Source: UBA6168 sp041741095 (GTDB taxonomy: Bacteria > Bacteroidota > Bacteroidia > Chitinophagales > Saprospiraceae). Taken from it: a DNA stretch of 64,000 nucleotides. Below are positions 28,009-36,483 of this stretch, piece by piece. A model generated the notes under the pieces. That model did no database searches and was not told the origin of the DNA. It worked only from the letters and a program-made list of their open reading frames with translations. The translations under genes were made by a program, and so were the position numbers. Numbering within the stretch: the stretch's first letter is position 1; the number at the start of each line of letters is the position of its first letter. The stretch spans positions 335,567 through 399,566 of the forward strand of contig JBGSKQ010000095.1 of NCBI GenBank assembly GCA_041741095.1, written 5' to 3'.

Positions 28009-29784
28009 TTACTTCACAATCAATTTCTGCGTCTGCACCGAATTGTTAGTTTTTAAGGAAACGAAATAGGTGCCCGGCAAATAATTTTCCGCATGGATAA
28101 AATGGTTGGAACTGCCAAAGGGCAACATGCCTGAAAATGCGGTCTTCACTTTTTTTCCCAACACATCCCGAATCTCTATCGTGGCGAATTGGGTGGCTTT
28201 GCTAAAAACGGGCACTACGGTAATGGCACTGGTCGGGTTTGGGTAAATAGCGTCCAATGCCACTGCTGTTTGCTCGTCCACGTCCGATGATTCATCGTCC
28301 ACTTTAAAATTGTAATAGCCAGTGGGTGCCACCAATGGCCGCACCTGCTCTTTGGAGGAATTGGCGGCAGCGTGGATGTAATAAAAAATTTCGCTGCCAT
28401 TGGCTTGGTGGGGAATGTCGGCAGCCCAAGTATCCGTATTGGCGTCTATCAAAGTCATTTCAAGGGGAGAATAAGCGGCCGAAGTATCGGTGGTGTAAAA
28501 AACCTGCGCATTGGAAATGCCTGTCCGGTGTTTGATGTCGGCCTTTATTTGATAGTCGCTCCAAAGATTGTTATCGTTAATGTTTTCCAGGCGGTCGTGG
28601 ACAATCAAAAGCGGGTCGTTCACGCCGATTTCCTTGGTGATGCAATGCAGGGCGCCCAATTGGGTGATAATGCTGTTGCAGTTGATACCCACCACTTTGT
28701 AGCCGGGAAAATTTTCCTGGTAAATGCGAAGGGCCGTAGTGTCGAATTGTTGTTCGTAAGTCGGCACCAGGATGGTCCTATTCACAAAAACTGAATTGGT
28801 GTAGGTGCGGTAGTCGCCACCGTTGTGCGGGTATTTTCCATCTTCAGGGGGCATCTGCATACGTACTACTTTGTAGGGTTTTCCAAATGCAGAATTGAAA
28901 TTTGACAAAACATAGTTCAAATTAGCCTCAATGGTCGGGCCGTCGGCGATGCCCTGCGGGTATTGGCCCATCAAGATGGTTTCCTCATCCAACAACTTCA
29001 TGTGCATGTCAATGTGGTGGATTTCATCGTAGGGCAAAGTATTCATTTTGATGTAGCGCTCTATGCCCAGGTAGGTGTTCATCATTTCGTCAATTTCGAC
29101 CTCTGTGTGCGGGCCTGCATTGAAGTCGTTTCCAGGGCCATTTTCTTCCAACACCAATTTTGATGAAAAACCAGTGCCAAGGCCATCCGACAAAAAATTG
29201 CCGCCGGTGTGGACCAAGTCGTCGGGCGTTTCCGTGGTGGAATAAACAGGAAGGTTCAAATACTCGCCCACTTTCAATGGAATGACATTGTCTTTCGGAC
29301 GCGGCCGGTTGTATATCCAATCAATGATGTACTGATCCTCTACCTCGTTGGCATACACACCTTGGGGGCCATAGTCACGCACCCAAATGGAATCATTATC
29401 TTGTACTAAAAACTCTACGTTGGTCAAATCAATGCCATTGTTCAGCAGATTGTTGATGGCTGTTGTTTTGGATGCCTCGTCTTTAACAATGACGATCACT
29501 CTCACTTCTTCCTTTGCATGTTGTATGATTTCCCGATAAATACTGTTGTAGCTGGGAACTCGCCAAGTAATGACCAAGGCTTCCAGTTCTTCCCATTCTG
29601 CCATGTGGCGCACTGGGTTTGGCGGCGGGGTGGCGGTGAAGCGATCCATCAAAGGGGTGGTGAACTCCTGCCAACGTAGGAGCGCTCTCTCCTCGCTGGT
29701 TTTCTGGTGGGGCAGTTCGGTGATTTGGCCGATGGCGAAATAAGTCAGGGAAAGGAACAACAGCGATGGTAAAATTTTTTTCAT
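28009..29784 (-). CDS. Secreted peptidylarginine/agmatine deiminase family enzyme with T9SS domain
   Basis: 591-aa exported guanidino-hydrolase. The start at 29784 gives the signal MKKILPSLLFLSLTYFAIGQ. The catalytic domain has WVRDYG (Asp), HTGGNFLSDG, HHIDMHMK (His and Asp) and GALHCITKE (Cys), the complete catalytic set of the family. It then has an Ig-like domain (about 430-510, QVFYTTDTSAAYSPLEM and EIFYYIHAAANSS) and a sorting domain (YPNPTSA). This architecture and the IYNRPRP motif match Porphyromonas PPAD, which citrullinates C-terminal arginines, as I remember that protein. Ordinary agmatine deiminases are cytoplasmic and lack the last two domains. Citrullination of proteins is therefore inferred. 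Confidence 0.88.
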   Translation of the reverse strand: MKKILPSLLFLSLTYFAIGQITELPHQKTSEERALLRWQEFTTPLMDRFTATPPPNPVRHMAEWEELEALVITWRVPSYNSIYREIIQHAKEEVRVIVIVKDEASKTTAINNLLNNGIDLTNVEFLVQDNDSIWVRDYGPQGVYANEVEDQYIIDWIYNRPRPKDNVIPLKVGEYLNLPVYSTTETPDDLVHTGGNFLSDGLGTGFSSKLVLEENGPGNDFNAGPHTEVEIDEMMNTYLGIERYIKMNTLPYDEIHHIDMHMKLLDEETILMGQYPQGIADGPTIEANLNYVLSNFNSAFGKPYKVVRMQMPPEDGKYPHNGGDYRTYTNSVFVNRTILVPTYEQQFDTTALRIYQENFPGYKVVGINCNSIITQLGALHCITKEIGVNDPLLIVHDRLENINDNNLWSDYQIKADIKHRTGISNAQVFYTTDTSAAYSPLEMTLIDANTDTWAADIPHQANGSEIFYYIHAAANSSKEQVRPLVAPTGYYNFKVDDESSDVDEQTAVALDAIYPNPTSAITVVPVFSKATQFATIEIRDVLGKKVKTAFSGMLPFGSSNHFIHAENYLPGTYFVSLKTNNSVQTQKLIVK

Positions 29785-29981
29785 CCGGGAGAAATTTTTG
29801 TAAAAATATAAAATACCAATCGCCAATGCCAAAAATGAAAAACCAAAAAGGCATTTTATTGGATATTGTCCCCGCACCGCCATAAGTTTGCAGCCTCAAA
29901 GCGGAAACCAGCCTGTGGCACACTTAATTTTTACCATTTAAACCATTTTTCCCCATTTATAATTAGAAACCAACTGATCCT

Positions 29982-30803
29982 ATGAGGGTAAATGATTTCT
30001 TGCTGATACTACTTGCGTGGGCTTTATTTTCCCAATGCCATCCTGGCAATTCCAGAAAAAACGACAGGCTTTGGTTCGAGTTGAATTCCATCCAGAAACA
30101 TGCTGGCGATTGTGACGAAACCTCCTTGGCTTGCGCCAGGGTGGACATCAAATACCCTTTGGCAAAGTGCAAAAACGAAGTAGCCTGCAAAGCCATCAAT
30201 AGCTCGATCTTAAATGTGGTCGTCCAATTTCTTGCCTTTGAAGCACCTGTTAAAAATGCTTCGGAACAATACCTCCACCTCATGGCAGATTCATTCCTGC
30301 TGGAATGGAAAAACCTGCACGAAAAGGAACCCGAACTGACCGCTTCGACAGGCTGGGAAGTCACCATCAATGGCGAGGCAGCCATGAGGACGCCCAAAGT
30401 CGCCACTGTTTCCTTGTCGGCTTATTCTTATGCGGGCGGCGCCTACCCAAACTCTTCCGTCACTATATTAAATTTTGATGCAGCAACGGGCAACATCCTG
30501 CATTGGGAAGACTTGATTTTGGACAACCCGGCCTTTTTGGAATTGGCCGAGCATCATTTCAGAAAAGCCAGGGAATTGCAGCCTGGAAGCGATTTGAAAA
30601 AAGAAGGCTTCTTTATGGAGGAAGGTTTCAAGCTGCCACAAAATTTTGAAATACAAGAAGAGGGAATCTATTTTTGGTACAATCCCTACGAAGCAGCTTC
30701 GTACGCCCAAGGCCAGACCGATTTCCTGATTCCTTACCAAGAACTGGGCGAACTAATCAGAAAGGAATTGATTTTTGAAGTGACTAATTATAAAGGAAGT
30801 TGA
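29982..30803 (+). CDS. DUF3298/RsiV-like lipoprotein
   Basis: 273-aa lipoprotein (signal ending ALFSQC). The N-terminal half resembles DUF4163 (VDIKYPLAKC, NSSILNVVVQFL) and the C-terminal half is DUF3298 (VSLSAYSYAGGAYPNSSVTI, FDAATGNILHWEDLIL, GIYFWYNPYEAASYAQGQ, FLIPYQELGELI). These domains occur in anti-sigma factor RsiV and in periplasmic proteins that may bind lysozyme or peptidoglycan; no transmembrane anti-sigma part is present here. It converges on miaA with a 19-bp gap. Function unknown. Confidence 0.85.
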   Translation: MRVNDFLLILLAWALFSQCHPGNSRKNDRLWFELNSIQKHAGDCDETSLACARVDIKYPLAKCKNEVACKAINSSILNVVVQFLAFEAPVKNASEQYLHLMADSFLLEWKNLHEKEPELTASTGWEVTINGEAAMRTPKVATVSLSAYSYAGGAYPNSSVTILNFDAATGNILHWEDLILDNPAFLELAEHHFRKARELQPGSDLKKEGFFMEEGFKLPQNFEIQEEGIYFWYNPYEAASYAQGQTDFLIPYQELGELIRKELIFEVTNYKGS

Positions 30804-30822
30804 GTGCTGTGAGGAATGAAAC

Positions 30823-31734
30823 TCAGTTAGGAAGCTTCTTTTCAATAAAATCAATGACTTCGCTTAAACCATCAGGGGAAAAAACCTCCCACTGTCCGTA
30901 TTTCCTGAACCATGTCATCTGTCTTTTGGCATAGCGGCGGGAGTTTTTTTTGATAAGTTCCACGGCTTCATCCAAGCTGTATTTTCCTTCAAAATGAGCG
31001 AAAAGTTCTTGATAACCAACGGTTTGCAGGGCGTTGAGTTGTTTTAGGGGAAACAAGGATTTGGCCTCTTCCAGCAATCCTGCCGCCATCATAAGATCCA
31101 CCCGTTGATTGATGCGGGCATAAAGTTCCGCACGGTCCATTTCCAATAAAATATAGATTGGCTGAAAGGGCCGCTCCGCCTTTTCCTGTCGTTGAAAACT
31201 GGAAAAAGGCTGCCCGCTGGCCCTTATCACCGACAATGCCCGGAGCAGCCGCTGCGGATTTTTGCGGTCCACTTTTGCATAATATTCCGGGTCGCTCTTG
31301 GCCAATTCTGCTTGCAAGGCAGCCATTCCCTGGTTTTTGTAAAAATCCTCCACGGCAGTCTTTATCGTTTCCGGCACTGCTGGAAAAGCATCCAACCCCT
31401 CGCACAAAGCCTTGATAAACAACCCCGAACCGCCCACAAGGATGGCAACGTCCTTTTTTTCAAAAACCTGGTTTAAAACAGCCAGCGCATCTTTTTCAAA
31501 ATCGCCCACCGAATACTCCTGTTCAACTCCGAGGGAATTGATGAAGTGGTGCGGGGCCATCGCCAATTCCTCCGGGCTGGGCTTGGCCGTGCCAATGGTC
31601 ATTTCCCGGTAAAATTGCCTGCTGTCAGCCGAGATAATATCGGTGCCAAAATGCCTGGCCAGTTCGATGGCCATCTTCGTTTTTCCGGTGGCCGTAGCCC
31701 CTCCCACGACGATGAGGTGTTTGATGTTTTTCAT
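30823..31734 (-). CDS. miaA: tRNA dimethylallyltransferase MiaA
   Basis: 303-aa enzyme that transfers a dimethylallyl group to A37 of tRNAs reading UNN codons. The P-loop VVGGATATGKTKMAIELA is near the N-terminus, followed by DIISADSRQFYREMTIGTAKPS, HHFINSLGVEQEYSVGDF, AILVGGSGLFIKAL, NPQRLLRALSVIRASG, LQTVGYQELFAHFEG and the C-terminal RRYAKRQMTWFRK. Every family signature is intact. It is divergent from the acyltransferase gene. Confidence 0.97.
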   Translation of the reverse strand: MKNIKHLIVVGGATATGKTKMAIELARHFGTDIISADSRQFYREMTIGTAKPSPEELAMAPHHFINSLGVEQEYSVGDFEKDALAVLNQVFEKKDVAILVGGSGLFIKALCEGLDAFPAVPETIKTAVEDFYKNQGMAALQAELAKSDPEYYAKVDRKNPQRLLRALSVIRASGQPFSSFQRQEKAERPFQPIYILLEMDRAELYARINQRVDLMMAAGLLEEAKSLFPLKQLNALQTVGYQELFAHFEGKYSLDEAVELIKKNSRRYAKRQMTWFRKYGQWEVFSPDGLSEVIDFIEKKLPN

Positions 31735-31808
31735 GTAACGATGGTTAAGCCTGTGCCCGTCATTGTCCTATTTTCCTTCAATTATCCTATTTTTGCCGCC
31801 CTCAAACA

Positions 31809-33122
31809 TTGGGACAAAAAGCATACATGCTGTACGACATTACAAGGCCCTTCGCAAAAATAGCCCTTGGCACCTATTTCAGGAAAATTTACATCTCCAA
31901 CCGGGAGCGCCTGCCCAAGGACAAGCCCATCATCCTGGCGGCCAACCACCCAACGGCCTTTATTGAACCCTGCATTTTGTCCTGTTGGCTCGACAACCCC
32001 TTGAGTTTTTTGGCCAGGGGCGATTTGTACGTCAACAACCTTTTCATCAGAAAACTCTATGACGGATACCGCATGACGCCTGTTTTCAGAAAGGACGACA
32101 TTGGGTATTCGGGCATCAAAAGCAATTATGAGTCTTTTAAAAGATGCTATGAAGCATTGAAGGAAAAAAAGACCCTGATGATTTTGGCCGAAGGCCGTAC
32201 CAAGCACGAAAAACGCCTCCGCCCATTGATGAAAGGCACGGCCCGCATTGTTTTTGGGTCGTTCGAGCAAGATGGCGATTTGGACATCCACCTCGTGCCT
32301 GTCGGGGTAAATTATGTGGATTCCGACTCCTTCCGCTCCGATGTGATGATTGACATCGGGACGCCGATCCGCATTTCCGACTACATCCCCATGTACCAAC
32401 AGAACAGCGCCAAGGCCGTCAATGCCGTGACCGATGAACTGGCGAAGCGGCTTTCCGAACGGGTGATACATATTCAGGAGCCAGGAGACGAGGCTTGGGT
32501 GGAGCATTTGTTGGAAATGAAGCGCAGCGAACGGCCCGACCGCCTTTTGCCTGATTTTTCCACCGACCCGCAACCGCTGTTTGATGAACATGCTATTGCA
32601 CAAAGGGTAAATGGCCTTGCCGCCGATGACAAAACAGCAATAAAAGAAAAGGTGGTCGCCTATGTCAGCCAACTGAAACAAGCTGGCGTCAGCGATTTTG
32701 GCTTGATGAAACGGGAAGGGATTACGCTGTTGGGAAGCCTTGGCCTGGCGCTTACCTGGCCTATTTTTGTGCTGGGCTACTTGTTGAATTTCCTGCCTTT
32801 GCTCCTTGGAAACAGCCTGGCCAATCGCTTGGCGAAAACCATTGAATTCAGGGCAGCGGTGTCTATCGTGCTTTCGGCCTTTTTTTACCTGTTTTATTTG
32901 TTCATTTGGATTTTGGCAGGTTTTGTTTCAGGCAACTATTGGCTGTGCCTGGCCTCTTTGTTGGTGCCGGCTTTGGGCTACTTTACAGTCAAGTACATGG
33001 ATTTTGAAAATAGCTGGAAAGAAAAACGCAAAGCGGCCAAACTGCCGGAAAGTGTCGTGCAGCAGCTATTGGCGCAGCGAAAAAGTGTGAAAGCGCAGTT
33101 TGAAAATGTTAATGTTTACTAG
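31809..33122 (+). CDS. PlsC-type 1-acylglycerol-3-phosphate acyltransferase-like protein
   Basis: 437-aa membrane protein with an N-terminal PlsC acyltransferase domain (about 15-220) and C-terminal membrane helices (about 310-410). The acceptor motif is AANHPTAFIEP and the second motif is LAEGRTKHEKRLRPL (E-G-x-R). In many relatives the first motif is NHPNxxxDP; here the acidic residue is Glu, so activity should be confirmed. The likely role is acylation of a lysophospholipid or glycolipid. The start at 31809 sits just after the miaA promoter region. Confidence 0.85.
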   Translation: MGQKAYMLYDITRPFAKIALGTYFRKIYISNRERLPKDKPIILAANHPTAFIEPCILSCWLDNPLSFLARGDLYVNNLFIRKLYDGYRMTPVFRKDDIGYSGIKSNYESFKRCYEALKEKKTLMILAEGRTKHEKRLRPLMKGTARIVFGSFEQDGDLDIHLVPVGVNYVDSDSFRSDVMIDIGTPIRISDYIPMYQQNSAKAVNAVTDELAKRLSERVIHIQEPGDEAWVEHLLEMKRSERPDRLLPDFSTDPQPLFDEHAIAQRVNGLAADDKTAIKEKVVAYVSQLKQAGVSDFGLMKREGITLLGSLGLALTWPIFVLGYLLNFLPLLLGNSLANRLAKTIEFRAAVSIVLSAFFYLFYLFIWILAGFVSGNYWLCLASLLVPALGYFTVKYMDFENSWKEKRKAAKLPESVVQQLLAQRKSVKAQFENVNVY

Positions 33123-33297
33123 GAGAACTTTTTAGAAATTACATTCGCACCTGCTTTCCACGCTGTTTTTTTTAAACTCAAAGAAGCGTTTGCGCATTGC
33201 AAATCGTATAGGAAAAGGAAAAGATAAAACATCTATATCGCTTCCCATGCAGGTTCAATTTTTAAATATCATACCGCCTTATTATTGATACTCAAGC

Positions 33298-33363
33298 TTG
33301 ACTTTTGTCATGGGTGGAAGCTGAATTCCATCAGTTTTTGAGTATTCCGAAGACTTAATTTTA
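33298..33363 (+). promoter_or_regulatory. SusC promoter with tandem TGAY-N4-RTCA dyads
   Basis: Distal dyad TTGACTTTTGTCAT (33298-33311) and proximal dyad CTGAATTCCATCAG (33321-33334), centres 23 bp apart. After 21 bp comes TAATTTTA (33356-33363), a 7/8 match to TAnnTTTG. The distal 12-bp core TGACTTTTGTCA is identical to one in front of the CBS gene at 41588. The dyads are centred 90 and 67 bp upstream of the SusC start. Confidence 0.65.
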
Positions 33364-33394
33364 CCCGTCATTCTCACAAACAAAATTCATAAAT

Positions 33395-36300
33395 ATGGTG
33401 AAACTTAAACTTAGGTCATTGACTGTCTTGGCAATGGCGATCCTGTTTTGCGCAGGTGCGGCCATTGGACAGAGACAGATTACAGGGATGGTCACCGATG
33501 CAGGCAACAACGAACCGCTCATCGGGGTGAACATCCTGGTCGTAGGGACAACCGTTGGTACCGTTTCCGACGTGGACGGAACTTATTCCGTCAGTTTGCC
33601 GGCAGATGCCCGGCAATTGCAGTTTTCCTATACTGGCTATGGTACTGTTACGATGGAAATTGGGGCTTCGAACATCATGGACGTGCGCATGGAAGTTGGA
33701 AGCATCCTGGATGAAGTGATCGTCATCGGGTATGGTACAGTAAGGAAGGAAGATGCGACAGGTTCAGTTCAAGCGATTGCTGCCAAAGATTTTAACAAAG
33801 GTGCCATCGTATCACCTGAGCAATTGATCGCAGGTAAGATTGCAGGTGTTTCCATTATTCAAAATAATGGAGAGCCGGGTGGCAAGCCTCAAATTCGGAT
33901 AAGGGGAGGTACGTCTATTAATGGTGGTAACGAGCCATTGATAGTCATTGATGGTGTACCAATTGATAATGAAGGCACTGCTGCGGGCCGCAACCCACTC
34001 AATTTTTTGAATCCTTCTGATATAGAAACCTATAACGTTTTGAAAGATGCCTCTGCAACGGCGATTTACGGATCTCGTGGTGCAAATGGAGTAATCATCA
34101 TTACCACAAAAAAGGGCAGGAAGAATACGCAAGGCCAATTGACTTATGATGGTTATTACACAACATCATCCATTTCAGAAGATCCTAATATCCTTACAGC
34201 TGAAGAGTTCAGAAATGTTGTCACCTACGTTGCTCCCAATCGTCTAGAAAAATTAGGTGATGCAAATACAGATTGGTTTGATGAAATAACCCAGACTGGA
34301 ACTGGTCATAACCACTCATTGGCTTTTACGGGAGGCTCAGAAAACATAGGTTATCGGGCTTCGCTGGGTTATCAAAAACTCGAAGGTGTTTTGAAAGGCT
34401 CAGAAACCGAACGCACCAGTGTTGGTTTGAATTTTAACCACAATCTTTTTAACAACCGTTTAATCATAAACGCTAATATTAGGGGAGCTTTTACGAAGGA
34501 TTTATATGATCAAGGCCAAATCGGCTCAGCGTTGTTTTTTGACCCAACTCAACCAGTTTTTGATCCAGAGAATACTGCATTTGCAGGTTATTGGGAATAT
34601 GGTGCCGCCTTGGCACCAAGGAACCCTGTTTCTACCTACCAACAAATTACGGACGAGGGCAAGGGTTATCGCAGCTTGGGCAACATGGAAATCGAATATA
34701 AATTAGATGATTTAATTCCTGGTTTGAGCGCCAAGGCTAACCTTGGGTTTGACGCCTTCAGCGGTAAAAAACGCCGTTTTGTGCCTTCCACTTATACGAA
34801 TTTGGCAGTAAACAGCTATGTAGCAGAAGCGATTTTGGAAAATCCCAATAGGAATAGTCAACTGTTGGAAACATACTTGACTTACAACCGGAGCTTGGGA
34901 GATAACCACCGTTTCAACATCGTTGCTGGTTATTCCTACCAAGATTGGCAGGAAGAATATCCTTGGATGAGGGCTTACAATCTTTCATCAGATGTTTTCA
35001 ACTACAATAGTCTAAGCCCGGCTGAAGATTTTGAATCACGCAATTATTTTGAGGAAAACAGGTTGATTTCATTTTATGGTCGTGTCAATTACACATTGAA
35101 AGACAGGTATATCCTCACTGCTACAGTCCGTCGTGACGGTTCTTCCAGATTCAGCCCACTCAATCGCTGGGCAACCTTCCCATCTGCAGCCTTGGCCTGG
35201 AGGATAATGGAGGAAGATTTTGCCAGCGGTCTTGAGTCCGTGTTTTCTGATTTAAAGTTGAGGCTTGGTTATGGTATAACTGGAAACCAGGAAATACCCA
35301 GCTATGGCTACTTGCCAACCTATACATACAGTGATGCAAAAGCCAGATACCAGTTTGGTTACGAAAATGGAGAACCTGTGTTTGTGACGACTGTCCGCCC
35401 AAATGGCTACGACGCAGGCCTGAAATGGGAGGAAACTTCTTCCTACAATATTGGATTAGACTTTGGCTTTATGAATGGCAGAATAAACGGCATTTTGGAA
35501 TATTATTACAAGAAAACCGATGACTTGTTGTTTACTGTCAATATTCCAGCAGGCTCTAACTTGACTGACCGTATTTTGACCAATATTGGTGAGGTTGAAA
35601 ATAAAGGTATCGAATTAACCTTAAATGCAATCGTAGTTGACAATGCCGATTTCTCATGGAGTATTAACCTAAATGGTGCTAAAAATAAGAACGAGGTATT
35701 GGCCATAGATCAGATTAGTGATCAAGGCGTTCTCACAGGAGGTATTTCAGGTGGTGTGGGCAATTTTATTCAAATTCTTCAAGTTGGTCAGCCAGCATAT
35801 TCATTCTATGTTTTTAAGCAAAAATATGCGGATGATGGCAGCGTACTGGCAGATGGAATTGACCACAACGAAGATGGTGAGATCAACTTGGCTGACATTT
35901 ATGAAGATATTAACGGGGATGGAGAAGTAAGCGATCTTGACAAAAGGGCTTATGGCAACCCGGCTGCTGATTATCTAATAGGTGCTTCCACCCAAGTTAA
36001 TTATAAAGGATTTGACTTTGGATTTACACTAAGGGGCAGTATTGGCAACTATGTTTACAACAATAATGCTTCTAATGGAGGGTATTTTGGTGTTGTAAAC
36101 GAACGTGGAGATATATTCCTGAACAATATGCACATATCAGGACTTGTCACCAAATTTCAAAATCCACAATACTTCTCAGATTATTATGTAGAGAAAGCCA
36201 ATTTCCTGAAGGTTGACAATGCAACGCTGGGTTATACGGTTCCGAACCTACCAGGAAATTCAAGTGTTCGCCTGTATGTTACGGCAACCAACCTTTTTGT

Positions 36301-36427
36301 TTTTACAAAATATTCAGGGACAGATCCAGAAATTGGTTTTGGCACATTAAACCGGGGACCAGGCATAGACAACAGACTCTATCCAAGGTCAAGGGGATTT
36401 GTGTTCGGTGTTAGTCTTGGCCTTTAA
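33395..36427 (+). CDS. SusC/RagA family TonB-dependent outer-membrane transporter
   Basis: 1010-aa TonB-linked porin. After a signal peptide comes a carboxypeptidase-regulatory-like domain (RQITGMVTDAGNNEPLIGVN, VGTVSDVDGTYSVSLP), the SusC plug signature (VIVIGYGTVRKEDATGSVQ, RGGTSINGGNEPLIVIDGVP, ATAIYGSRGANGVIIITTKK) and a 22-strand barrel ending SRGFVFGVSLGL. It pairs with the SusD lipoprotein lid encoded 56 bp downstream. The substrate is not told by sequence; no glycoside hydrolase or protease is beside it. Its promoter carries the tandem dyads shared with respiratory and stress genes, which suggests redox or anaerobic control. Confidence 0.95.
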   Translation: MVKLKLRSLTVLAMAILFCAGAAIGQRQITGMVTDAGNNEPLIGVNILVVGTTVGTVSDVDGTYSVSLPADARQLQFSYTGYGTVTMEIGASNIMDVRMEVGSILDEVIVIGYGTVRKEDATGSVQAIAAKDFNKGAIVSPEQLIAGKIAGVSIIQNNGEPGGKPQIRIRGGTSINGGNEPLIVIDGVPIDNEGTAAGRNPLNFLNPSDIETYNVLKDASATAIYGSRGANGVIIITTKKGRKNTQGQLTYDGYYTTSSISEDPNILTAEEFRNVVTYVAPNRLEKLGDANTDWFDEITQTGTGHNHSLAFTGGSENIGYRASLGYQKLEGVLKGSETERTSVGLNFNHNLFNNRLIINANIRGAFTKDLYDQGQIGSALFFDPTQPVFDPENTAFAGYWEYGAALAPRNPVSTYQQITDEGKGYRSLGNMEIEYKLDDLIPGLSAKANLGFDAFSGKKRRFVPSTYTNLAVNSYVAEAILENPNRNSQLLETYLTYNRSLGDNHRFNIVAGYSYQDWQEEYPWMRAYNLSSDVFNYNSLSPAEDFESRNYFEENRLISFYGRVNYTLKDRYILTATVRRDGSSRFSPLNRWATFPSAALAWRIMEEDFASGLESVFSDLKLRLGYGITGNQEIPSYGYLPTYTYSDAKARYQFGYENGEPVFVTTVRPNGYDAGLKWEETSSYNIGLDFGFMNGRINGILEYYYKKTDDLLFTVNIPAGSNLTDRILTNIGEVENKGIELTLNAIVVDNADFSWSINLNGAKNKNEVLAIDQISDQGVLTGGISGGVGNFIQILQVGQPAYSFYVFKQKYADDGSVLADGIDHNEDGEINLADIYEDINGDGEVSDLDKRAYGNPAADYLIGASTQVNYKGFDFGFTLRGSIGNYVYNNNASNGGYFGVVNERGDIFLNNMHISGLVTKFQNPQYFSDYYVEKANFLKVDNATLGYTVPNLPGNSSVRLYVTATNLFVFTKYSGTDPEIGFGTLNRGPGIDNRLYPRSRGFVFGVSLGL

Positions 36428-36483
36428 ACCATCAAAACAAAGTGGTAAAACCTACTTTGTTTATCACTAAATGCTTATTTATC

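Noticed and set aside
31782..32681. A 299-codon frame antisense to the acyltransferase
   Set aside because: Runs opposite a well-supported gene whose protein motifs are clear.
36442..36483. Longer start of the SusD gene
   Set aside because: The start at 36484 gives a standard lipoprotein signal; the extension adds a second Met-rich stretch without function.
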